A DNA stretch of 64,000 nucleotides from a virus. Positions 1 through 6,584 of this stretch are shown here, piece by piece (the stretch's first letter is position 1; the number at the start of each line of letters is the position of its first letter). The translations under genes and the position numbers were made by a program. The notes under the pieces are model-generated. The model saw nothing but the letters and a program-made list of their open reading frames with translations, did no database searches and was not told the DNA's origin. The stretch covers positions 62,001 through 126,000 of the IMG/VR virus record IMGVR_UViG_3300024239_000016. One strand, written 5' to 3'.

Positions 1-1
1 A

Positions 2-298
2 GATCGCTATAGTGGGGCTTTCGTTCAGCTCTTCCAATCTCCGATGGACGATCAAGATGGCGCTTTCCTCAACGTGGATTCCCACGGAGTGCGTCTCGAT
101 GAAGATCATCCCGAACTGCCCACTGAGCTCACCAAAGTGATCTCGGGGCTGAAATTGGCTTTCTGCCGTTATAAGGAAGCTCACAACGATAATCCGAATC
201 TCTCGGTCGATCATGTGCTGCATGTTGCCCGCGCAGCTGATCAATTCGATACCTTCTCGGAAAAAGAAGTGTATCAGGTCTTTGGCGATAACGCTTGA
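2..298 (+). CDS. Unknown protein, C-terminal part (truncated by window edge)
   Basis: The frame is open from base 2 with no stop, so the gene starts outside the window; the first in-window ATG (44) is probably internal. The visible 98 codons give an acidic, soluble segment with no membrane helix, signal or motif I recognise. It ends in TGA followed at once by a run of ten A residues and then the first long non-coding block. Coding is supported by the open frame across the edge and codon use like nearby genes. Confidence 0.6.
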   Translation, partial: DRYSGAFVQLFQSPMDDQDGAFLNVDSHGVRLDEDHPELPTELTKVISGLKLAFCRYKEAHNDNPNLSVDHVLHVARAADQFDTFSEKEVYQVFGDNA

Positions 299-884
299 AA
301 AAAAAAAAGCATGTGCTCGCTATTGTCTGAATAGTAAAGAAAGCACGGACTTACTGAGTCCGATAGTGAGGCAGTCCTGCATTGTCGTCAGATCAAGGCC
401 TATTCATGATAGGTACAGTTTGACATCAGACTCTGGCAGTTAGGCTGATCAGAAGTGGAGCCGTGATAGTTCCGGATTTCGCAAAACCCTCAGATTACTT
501 CTGTGGTCAGATGCGAGAGATGATGGAGTACCAGTGTCGAAGAGTGTGCGAGGGTGAACCTAGCGCTCTTAAACGGTCGACTAAATCAGAACTGATATTT
601 GGCTATCGGCGATGAGGATTGGTTTAGAATCATGCCAATGTTCGAAATCCAAGTTCAAGGAGTTTATTGGGTAGTGATGAGAGAACTATCCTAGATACGT
701 TTTCTCATCACTAGAACAGACGACATCCAGGCGAAACTGGGTTAAGTGAACTAGACCCACCAATCCATAGCACATAGGTGAATACGCACTCCCTTAGGTC
801 TAGAGTGTCAGTAGTTCGCGCGGACTACCTCGACAGCATCGCCCTTGCAAAGCGGTGCTGTCCTGGAAGTGCGCATGAAATTGT
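299..884 (+). ncRNA. Candidate large structured RNA 1, just upstream of tRNA-Pro
   Basis: No convincing ORF in about 585 nt, but many helices. Local hairpins: 346-351/357-362, 399-403/409-413, a perfect 11-bp stem 672-682/703-713, 811-815/824-828 and 832-842/852-862 (11 bp, one G-U). A helix 450-456/497-503 extends via 445-448/507-510. Long-range pairs: 751-757/797-803 (7 bp), and 785-790/868-873, which crosses it and would form a pseudoknot. 486-491/550-555 crosses 450-456/497-503. The ends can pair as 310-316/871-877, closing a domain that starts just after the previous stop codon and ends 7 nt before the tRNA (this competes with 785-790/868-873). Size, pseudoknots and tRNA adjacency recall the ROOL/GOLLD class of phage ornate RNAs, but I have not matched a consensus. 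Pairings were found by eye; no energy calculation. Confidence 0.5.
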
Positions 885-961
885 CCGTTCGTAGCGCAGC
901 CTGGTAGCGCATCTGTTTTGGGAACAGAGGGTCGCAAGTTCGAATTTTGCCGGGCGGACCA
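885..961 (+). tRNA. tRNA-Pro(UGG) with encoded CCA
   Basis: A full cloverleaf can be drawn. Acceptor arm 885-891 pairs with 951-957 (two G-U), the discriminator is A958 and CCA is encoded at 959-961. The anticodon stem 912-916/924-928 encloses a 7-nt loop with anticodon TGG at 919-921. The T arm has the TTCGAAT loop. D-arm and anticodon-loop sequence closely follow bacterial tRNA-Pro(UGG). The 5' end lies directly behind the structured RNA block, suggesting a common precursor cut by RNase P. Confidence 0.95.
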
Positions 962-985
962 TTCTTATTTTACCAAGAGGTAATC

Positions 986-1228
986 ATGCAATCAAACCAT
1001 AAAAAAGATGGCGTTGAAGCAATAAAAGAGCTGATCAAAGAAGTATGGAATACGCTCAAACGGCTTATCGAAGACTGTTTCATTAAACTGATGCAAAAGC
1101 ACATCAGGTGCTCTAGCAAAAAGAATTGGGTAGCGCGCAGCTCAAGTATTTTTTCTTTGGGCGACCGCAAATTACTTGGCATCAGGCGACATACCCCTGA
1201 TCGTTGGCTAGGTTATATTCGGAATTAG
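986..1228 (+). CDS. Small basic protein of unknown function (80 aa)
   Basis: ATG at 986 is chosen because AAGAGG lies 5 nt upstream (975-980); a longer version would start inside the tRNA. The N-terminal third is an amphipathic helix (EAIKELIKEVWNTLKRL) and the rest is Arg/Lys-rich, so nucleic-acid contact is possible but unproven. It lies 24 nt after the tRNA-Pro CCA and 21 nt before the next gene, so probably shares their transcript. Not recognised. Confidence 0.55.
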   Translation: MQSNHKKDGVEAIKELIKEVWNTLKRLIEDCFIKLMQKHIRCSSKKNWVARSSSIFSLGDRKLLGIRRHTPDRWLGYIRN

Positions 1229-1249
1229 TAACATTGGGAGCGGTGTAAC

Positions 1250-1675
1250 ATGAATCTTCATTTCACATCCCCTAGCGTTGGGAGCGATGTATGGATTGTC
1301 AAGGAGGATAAAATCCTTGGCACTGGCGCTGTAGTGGGATTTGATGGACAAGATCGACTGAGTGTGATGTTAAAAGACGCTGCAGCGAACGATCTACTTC
1401 CTCTGACTACCGATGACTTAAAAAGCATTGGTTATGGTTATTTATTTATCGGCTATGATGCGAATACGTGCGATTTACATCGTAATCAGGCAATAGTCGA
1501 TCTTATCAAAGATGACAGCCCTCTAATTGGCACTTCCATTGTTGATAAATTTAAACTCCGCTATGGTCTTGTTAACGACCGTTTCAAAAATGTCCCTGGT
1601 TATCGCGAAGCGTGCATCATGGAAGTCGGCCAGTCATTGACTGAACTACCCCAGAGGTCCTGTGATGGTGCGTAG
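1250..1675 (+). CDS. Conserved-looking unknown protein (141 aa)
   Basis: ATG 1250 follows GGGAG at a normal distance. The first 45 residues read like a small beta-barrel (DVWIVKEDKILGTGAVVGFD), the remainder is mixed alpha/beta with no catalytic motif I can name. The stop overlaps the Nudix start, indicating translational coupling. I cannot assign a function. Confidence 0.7.
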   Translation: MNLHFTSPSVGSDVWIVKEDKILGTGAVVGFDGQDRLSVMLKDAAANDLLPLTTDDLKSIGYGYLFIGYDANTCDLHRNQAIVDLIKDDSPLIGTSIVDKFKLRYGLVNDRFKNVPGYREACIMEVGQSLTELPQRSCDGA

Positions 1676-2219
1676 AATATTTCAGAGCAGGGATTTACCG
1701 TGGCGTCAGCGTGTTACAATTGTTGTTGTCAACGATAACGGGAATGTCCTCATCGCTAATCAGCCCCCGTTACCGCCTTATAACGAAAAAATGCTGACCC
1801 TACCTGGAGGCGGCATTGAGCCAGGACAGACTCCAGAAGAGGCAGTAGCAGCTGAGCTTCTTGAAGAGGTTGGCGTCAAAGTAAGCGGCATTCAGGTACT
1901 TGACTGTCATACATTCGAAGAGCCGTTTACCGTGCTAAAGCCAGGAGAAGGTACCCCAGTTCAAATCGAGCGTCGCAAGTTGTTTAAAGGCGTACAATCT
2001 GTTGCTTATTTTGCCAAGTTCGAACGCACCATCAATGGTGGTAAAGGCACTGGCAATGATGCAATGGAATGGGAATGGTATCCGTTCCATAGGGCTACTG
2101 GAATAATGCTCGCTCAGCGTGCCCTGGCAATTAAAACTGGAAGAAATGGAAAGCTCCATATGTTCATGGCAGACGCGATCAGGGTCGCTAAAGACCATTT
2201 TTATAAAATAGAAAGCTAA
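1665..2219 (+). CDS. Nudix-family hydrolase
   Basis: Hydrolyses nucleoside diphosphates linked to another moiety; phage members clean up damaged or signalling nucleotides or act on capped RNA. The Nudix box lies around residues 43-65. The metal-binding core is kept as AELLEEVG, but two usual positions differ: the Glu after GGIEPG is Gln, and the Arg of the REXXEE core is Ala. A beta-grasp-like N-terminus (VTIVVVNDNGNVLIANQ) fits the fold. A GTG three bases upstream (1662) is an alternative start. The gene overlaps the preceding stop by 11 nt. The substrate cannot be told from sequence. Confidence 0.85.
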   Translation: MVRRIFQSRDLPWRQRVTIVVVNDNGNVLIANQPPLPPYNEKMLTLPGGGIEPGQTPEEAVAAELLEEVGVKVSGIQVLDCHTFEEPFTVLKPGEGTPVQIERRKLFKGVQSVAYFAKFERTINGGKGTGNDAMEWEWYPFHRATGIMLAQRALAIKTGRNGKLHMFMADAIRVAKDHFYKIES

Positions 2220-3237
2220 ACTGCTCGCTAGTATGAGCGGGTGAAGCTTCAATTAGGGCATTACCGAAAAATACGCTGGTAGTAGTGAAGAGATTCTTGT
2301 ATCGATGACAGATAGCTGTCGGTATTTCCGTGTCATGGCGGATAGATCAGCGAGTACTTTACACGGAACAGCGTAACCGAAAGGCGGTAAAACAACACCA
2401 TGAAAGCGGACATCCGCGCGCACATGTGTAGTACCGGTCATACAGACCGGAACGAGCTACTCTGACGCGATGGAAAAAATGGGCTGCCATAGTGGAGAAC
2501 TCTTAGTAGTGTTTAGGATAGCTGTGAGACAATGAAGCTCAGTCGCCAGGTTGAGTGGAGTCATCCTTGAAATAGCAGCCATAAACGGAGTTCAGTTGAA
2601 TGCAGTGTGATGAATCGTACGCCGCGTGGCCAGGCGATGAAATCACATTCCTCGGAAAGTCGGCGAATGTTTGATGTGTAAGGCCGTTGGGTCTCCGTGA
2701 GAGCGGAGACTGGAACAAGGTGAAACGGCGTTGAGTCGTCAGTGCTAAACTAACGAACAACGAGGCTGGGTCGAAAGATGCCGCTTACTGGATGTTCGAA
2801 TCGTCCCACAATACTAACGCCGAGCCAAGTCTGTGTGATCCGTAATGGGAAAATCGCCTCTGTAAAAAAGTCCAGTGTGCGAGGATGCTGTTGCGAACTA
2901 TCAGAAAGGTGTAGAGAGTAGACCCGAGGGACCTAAAACAATTTGTCGATAATAGCTATTGGATCACTTCATCGCGCGCCGCGGGGTGTTGGTCTAGTAA
3001 CAGGTAGCTTAGATGGGTTGTCATGGTAGAGGCGTATTCCAGACCACAAACAAAATCAGGGCTCCTAAAGAAAGAGTAACGCCTGTTTCTGGTAGTGAAA
3101 ACTATAGTGGTAGGCTTCCTAAGCCTGTATCTCCTGTTCTAGACATAGGGGATGGTTTCTTCAATAGAAGCAGTACCACGAGATAATATCGGTATTCTTA
3201 GATACTATCGTAAAACTCGTGCACAAAGAGTTCAGTA
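2220..3237 (+). ncRNA. Candidate large structured RNA 2, just upstream of tRNA-Ser
   Basis: About 1 kb without a credible ORF. Visible helices: 2274-2280/2346-2352; 2406-2409/2414-2417; 2434-2439/2445-2450 (6 bp, pentaloop) inside 2428-2431/2457-2460; 2606-2611/2642-2647; 2691-2697/2704-2710 (7 bp) nested in 2683-2688/2724-2729; 2790-2794/2802-2806 with a T-arm-like loop; 3112-3117/3121-3126; 3178-3182/3216-3220. 2990-2995/3041-3046 is crossed by the perfect 6-bp helix 3030-3035/3079-3084, a pseudoknot. The block abuts the tRNA-Ser acceptor stem. It may be more than one RNA. Boundaries are inferred from flanking genes; family membership (GOLLD/ROOL-like or new) is untested. Confidence 0.45.
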
Positions 3238-3325
3238 GGGGGTTTGGCAGAGCGGTCGATTGCACTGGTCTTGAAAACCAGCGATGGGAAACCATCCGTG
3301 AGTTCGAATCTCACAGCCCCCGCCA
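3238..3325 (+). tRNA. tRNA-Ser(UGA) with encoded CCA
   Basis: Class II tRNA. Acceptor 3238-3244 pairs with 3315-3321, discriminator is G3322, and CCA is encoded at 3323-3325. Anticodon stem 3265-3269/3277-3281 carries TGA at 3272-3274. A long variable arm (GATGG...CCATC type) and a T arm with loop TTCGAAT are present. It closely resembles bacterial serine tRNAs reading UCA. Confidence 0.95.
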
Positions 3326-3340
3326 ACAAAGGAGATCTGA

Positions 3341-3622
3341 TTGCGAAGTCTTGGTCGTAAAGTTTTAATTCTTACGGCCTCGTGTCTTTTGGCAGCTACG
3401 TTTCCTCTTATCGTTTTTGGATTAAGCAACAAAGCTCAATCTGTCGTATGCTTACCGTCCCAGTTAGTAGGACTGGATAACAGTAGTTCAGTACGGAAAG
3501 CAGATAGCTGGTTAAGTGATGTTGATGAACAATCGGCACGCCTTGCCGATCCGCAGCGCCCTATCAGCGCATATAACCCAAATCGCCTAAGAGCTAATGC
3601 AAGACATGGTAAGGGACCATGA
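3341..3622 (+). CDS. Small exported or membrane-anchored protein (93 aa)
   Basis: Starts with TTG at 3341, supported by a strong AAAGGAG at 3328-3334, 15 nt after the tRNA-Ser. Residues 6-30 form a signal-peptide or membrane anchor (basic MRSLGRK then VLILTASCLLAATFPLIVF). The mature part is short, polar and Arg-rich at the end. A periplasmic or inner-membrane role is inferred from the leader only. No family recognised. Confidence 0.6.
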   Translation: MRSLGRKVLILTASCLLAATFPLIVFGLSNKAQSVVCLPSQLVGLDNSSSVRKADSWLSDVDEQSARLADPQRPISAYNPNRLRANARHGKGP

Positions 3623-3975
3623 GTCTGCACCCAAACTACACCAGGTCACGTGTAAACACTCACAAACAAATACCACTCGTGTGGTAGAGCGTTAGAAGCT
3701 AAAGCTATGGTAGCCGAAGATGATTGTGGATCGTACATCGAACATAATTCCTGATCAGAGTTACGATCGATAAGATGCGACCATTGAAGACTCAGAGCCA
3801 ACCAACGATTACGCTATAAAGAAGCAAAGGATTTATCCGAGCGCACTGTGTCGCATTAAAGGTGGATCCGACAGTTTCAATTGCAGACTGAGAAAGCTCT
3901 CAGTCTGCAATCCAGTTTGTATCTTACCGTGTACCAACTGGATTGCACGACTGTGTAAAAGTTAGATAGAGATAA
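3623..3975 (+). other. Non-coding stretch with competing long hairpins
   Basis: No ORF over 353 nt. Hairpin 3671-3676/3681-3686 (6 bp, TCGT loop). The main feature is a pair of overlapping stems: a perfect 14-bp hairpin (3880-3893/3898-3911) and a perfect 12-bp hairpin (3906-3917/3936-3947). Both use TGCAAT 3906-3911, which can pair with ATTGCA at 3880-3885 or with the identical ATTGCA at 3942-3947. This makes them partly exclusive and open to branch migration. No T tract follows, so simple termination is unlikely. The next gene starts 28 nt downstream. Confidence 0.55.
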
Positions 3976-4185
3976 ATGCCAAAATTTACTTTACATCAGT
4001 ATAAATTAGTCAATTGCTCTTTAGCTAAAGCTCTTGGCGACAACAGCGCTAAAACCGTAATTGACCTTGCAAGAGGTCGAGTGTGCCCAATTTGCCATAA
4101 TTATAAAAATGGCGGATGCGCGGCTTCTCGTAAATTGTTGGAGTTAAGAATGAACAAAAAAATTAACGACGAGATCCCACTGTAG
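3976..4185 (+). CDS. Small protein with a Cys-rich centre (69 aa)
   Basis: ATG 3976 has a weak upstream GAGATA. The middle carries CPICHNYKNGGC, a CxxC plus later Cys pattern suggesting one metal site; the C-terminus is basic. No signal or membrane segment. It lies just after the competing hairpins, which may affect its translation. Function unknown. Confidence 0.5.
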   Translation: MPKFTLHQYKLVNCSLAKALGDNSAKTVIDLARGRVCPICHNYKNGGCAASRKLLELRMNKKINDEIPL

Positions 4186-4230
4186 CGTTCAGCGAGAATG
4201 CCAAAAGATAGTCTTTTGGACGCTGAGCGC
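4185..4230 (+). other. Long intergenic hairpin
   Basis: Outer stem 4185-4194/4221-4230 (10 bp, one G-U) and inner stem 4201-4208/4212-4219 (8 bp), separated by an asymmetric AGAATG/A internal loop. It sits between two small genes, begins at the stop codon of the first, and has no U tract. An RNase III-type processing or stability element is more likely than a terminator. Confidence 0.6.
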
Positions 4231-4241
4231 GGGAGAGAATC

Positions 4242-4496
4242 TTGTCCAGATCACTGCGTGTGTATAAAACCAAAGTTAAGAAATTGGCTAGGTTAAAAAG
4301 GATTACTGCCAAGAGTTACGCTGCCATCGGTTTTGTAAAGGTAAACGTTCTGTTACAGACTCCTAAAATCTGTAGTTGTCATATGTGCGGCAATGCAAGA
4401 AAGCACTATAGGCGCCGCACGCTTAAAGAAGAGCGCGACCTTGTTGATTACAAGGAGCAGCTTAAGAGCCTTTCGTTGATCCCTTCCTACAGGTAG
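4242..4496 (+). CDS. Basic protein with CSCHMCGNAR motif (84 aa)
   Basis: TTG 4242 follows GGGAGAG (4230-4236); no better ATG exists. The protein is strongly basic. CSCHMCGNARKHYRRR near residue 46 is a motif I recall in short phage and bacterial proteins of unknown function (CSxxMCGNPR type) and probably binds zinc. A nucleic-acid-binding role is plausible given charge and context between two structured RNA blocks. Confidence 0.65.
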   Translation: MSRSLRVYKTKVKKLARLKRITAKSYAAIGFVKVNVLLQTPKICSCHMCGNARKHYRRRTLKEERDLVDYKEQLKSLSLIPSYR

Positions 4497-4499
4497 ACT

Positions 4500-4850
4500 A
4501 ACTTGGGTGATTGTAGGAGTAGCCCAAAAATAAGCCGTAACAAGCTGGGAAGAAAACCCAGTACCATTTTAGCGAATGGTGAGGAGTGTTACGGAGCCAT
4601 GATGAGTTATTTTAACCAACGACCAATCAGGATTCTCGAATCTAAATGCGACATATGGCCTTAGTGACATCATAGCGGCTGACCACTCGGCAATATATGG
4701 CTGGCCGGCCCGGTCCCTGGCGCGATCCGCGAGTGCTCGCGGATATCCGCCGCTGCCGACTTGTTGCAAATAGATGGATCCAGATGTAACTCAATATTGG
4801 TGTACCGCAGCACGCCCCTAGGGGCGTGCTGTAGTTAATTTATTTTTTAT
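4500..4850 (+). ncRNA. Candidate structured RNA 3 (about 330 nt) with own terminator
   Basis: No ORF. Hairpin 4503-4507/4523-4527. A three-way junction follows: closing helix 4535-4542/4587-4594 (8 bp, perfect) with arms 4545-4549/4557-4561 and 4563-4568/4575-4580. Directly abutting it, a 10-bp helix with one bulge (4595-4604 with 4668-4673 and 4677-4680). Then 4687-4692/4754-4759 encloses an 8-bp GC hairpin 4725-4732/4737-4744. The RNA ends at the hairpin terminator at 4808. Helices stack end to end with little unpaired sequence, unlike a plain intergenic region. No known family recognised. Confidence 0.55.
4808..4848 (+). terminator. Intrinsic terminator
   Basis: Perfect 11-bp GC-rich stem 4808-4818/4821-4831, followed by a T-rich tail (TTAATTTATTTTTT). 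Ends the structured RNA block before the GNAT gene. Confidence 0.85.
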
Positions 4851-4911
4851 TTATTTTAGAAAATTCTTTTATTAATTTTTAATAAAAGAATCTTTTATAA
4901 GGAACAAAATC

Positions 4912-5757
4912 ATGGGAAAAGAAGCTAATGTGACTAAGCCACTAGCTGTTATAATTAAAGGTAACCCAAAGTACCTTGATAAGAAAGAAATCAAACCAAT
5001 CGCCGATGAATTTTACAAGACAGTAAAAAATCTTCTTGAAGAACAAGGCTTCCATGTAACCTTTGACAGTGGCGAGGATTTCACCAAACCGGATATTGCT
5101 GCCAAGGTATGGGTAGCGCATTCGCGTGGAATTGGAAGATTACAATATGCACCGGATCATATCAAAACCGTAGCTTTAGATACCAAAAATGGAAAAGATG
5201 GCACTGACCCAAAGCATTATCAGCTTTCTTCTAAGGATATAAAAAACCTCAATAGTTTAAAAGAAGAACCCTCGTCCGGTACGGTGCCATTGACATTAAA
5301 TCTTCTCGACGAATACATCAAGTTCAGGCAACAATCGCATAAAGAGAGCGATTATGTGAACGCTCTCTCGAAAAATGATGCTGTGAAACAAATCAGTGAG
5401 CAAAACAAGGACAACAAAACAGCTCTAGTTGCTCTGAAGGACGGAGAAATTGTCGGTCAGCTATTTGTTACTGCGCCGACTAAAAAACGCAATATAGCGA
5501 TCATCAATCTGATCTCGGTTCTAGAATCTGAGCAAGGAACCGGATTAGCGCATCGTTTGATGAAGAAAGCTATCTGGATCGCGGAAGACGCTGATTGCGA
5601 CAAACTTCAGCTGATTGTCAATAATAAAAATGAAAAGGCAATCAAGTTTTACAAAAAACACAATTTCAAGCCAATTAACAATTACTCAACTCGCGCCACT
5701 ACTTATGAACTCGATCTTCCTTATGATCGAGACTTAGGCGATCACGAATACAGATAA
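4912..5757 (+). CDS. Two-domain protein: HSRG-type N-domain fused to GNAT acetyltransferase (281 aa)
   Basis: ATG 4912 after AAGGAAC. Residues about 1-100 hold a small alpha/beta domain with AKVWVAHSRGIGRLQYAP, a pattern I recall from prophage proteins of unknown activity. Residues about 145-270 are a GNAT fold: beta strands around LVALKDGEIVGQLFV, the acetyl-CoA loop ESEQGTGLAHRLMKKA, and NEKAIKFYKKHNFKP typical of the last helix-strand. It would transfer an acetyl group from acetyl-CoA to an unknown amine. Codon use is AT-richer than the structural genes, suggesting a recently acquired accessory gene. Confidence 0.8.
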   Translation: MGKEANVTKPLAVIIKGNPKYLDKKEIKPIADEFYKTVKNLLEEQGFHVTFDSGEDFTKPDIAAKVWVAHSRGIGRLQYAPDHIKTVALDTKNGKDGTDPKHYQLSSKDIKNLNSLKEEPSSGTVPLTLNLLDEYIKFRQQSHKESDYVNALSKNDAVKQISEQNKDNKTALVALKDGEIVGQLFVTAPTKKRNIAIINLISVLESEQGTGLAHRLMKKAIWIAEDADCDKLQLIVNNKNEKAIKFYKKHNFKPINNYSTRATTYELDLPYDRDLGDHEYR

Positions 5758-5760
5758 GCT

Positions 5761-6075
5761 ATGAAAAACGCACAGAAAATACACACGACAACAGCTGAAG
5801 AAATAAAAGCAGCTGTAATAGCGGCAGGGGTAAGTTCAACCAAATTAAGGGAATGTAGCATCTGTGGAACGAAGTTATTTTATTCGTTTGATCAAGAAGT
5901 AATTAGAAACTCCGATGAGAAGGGAGTCTTCTTCACATCAGAATGTGAGTGCACTTCTTTCGGAGTTGCTCCGCAGCCAAGAACGTGGGAAGATATCGCG
6001 TTTTTGATTAATTTACAAATCACCACCGAGAACTACAATAAGGCTCGCCAACTCTTTTTCTTAGATCCAATCTAA
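5761..6075 (+). CDS. Putative zinc-binding small protein (104 aa)
   Basis: Starts 3 nt after the GNAT stop, so is cotranslated with it. Contains CSICGTK and CECTSFG, four or five Cys in a spacing that fits a zinc ribbon. No other domain. Function unknown; linkage to the GNAT protein is inferred from spacing. Confidence 0.65.
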   Translation: MKNAQKIHTTTAEEIKAAVIAAGVSSTKLRECSICGTKLFYSFDQEVIRNSDEKGVFFTSECECTSFGVAPQPRTWEDIAFLINLQITTENYNKARQLFFLDPI

Positions 6076-6153
6076 ACTCACCATCATGAAAATCAAATTC
6101 TATCAAAACTACGACTCGGATTAAATATTTTAATTAATCCGGGGAGTATCCAG

Positions 6154-6528
6154 ATGTCCAGAACCGTTCGTAGGAAGAACTTGGCTTATTTGTACAATCG
6201 TTATGTCGAAAACATCGATTGCATTTATGTTATCGGTAACGTTATTTACATTAAGCGCGACTGGCGGTTTGAGCTGTGTGAGGTCATGAAGCTCAATCGC
6301 ATCAACATGTCCGATCCGGATGCCTACGTCGCGTGCGAGCGCGCTCGCTTTCATTCGGACGCCAGGCGTATCAGCAGTCGCGAAAAGCCCAATAAATTTG
6401 GTCGCAAATACCTGCAACGCAGTTATCGTAACTATGTCAAAAATGCTATTCGCAATGCCGTTAAAACTGATCTGGAGAACTATCCTGTCATTCCGCGACG
6501 CTACATCTGCGCTGGCTACTTTGACTGA
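6154..6528 (+). CDS. Small basic protein of unknown function (124 aa)
   Basis: ATG 6154 follows GGGGAG at 6142-6147, ideal spacing. The product is rich in Arg and Tyr (MSRTVRRKNLAYLYNRY at the start) with no motif I know. The opposite-strand frame over the same bases is a shadow without a ribosome site. Confidence 0.65.
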   Translation: MSRTVRRKNLAYLYNRYVENIDCIYVIGNVIYIKRDWRFELCEVMKLNRINMSDPDAYVACERARFHSDARRISSREKPNKFGRKYLQRSYRNYVKNAIRNAVKTDLENYPVIPRRYICAGYFD

Positions 6529-6584
6529 CAGTAAAGGAAATGTGTTTAAGATTTTTTTGAACATATATTTCTATTATGAGTTCG

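Noticed and set aside
2253-2760. Minus-strand ORFs in the 1-kb non-coding block
   Set aside because: Short, without ribosome sites, and spread over paired RNA segments; composition is not protein-like.
299-3237. RNase P, tmRNA or 6S RNA
   Set aside because: None of their conserved motifs (for example the RNase P P4 region or a tmRNA tRNA-like domain) could be recognised.
3880-3911. 14-bp hairpin as a simple intrinsic terminator
   Set aside because: No T tract follows; the sequence continues into a competing 12-bp stem.
4535-4594. Degenerate tRNA at the three-way junction
   Set aside because: Only two arms inside the closing helix, no T-loop, no anticodon-like loop and no CCA.
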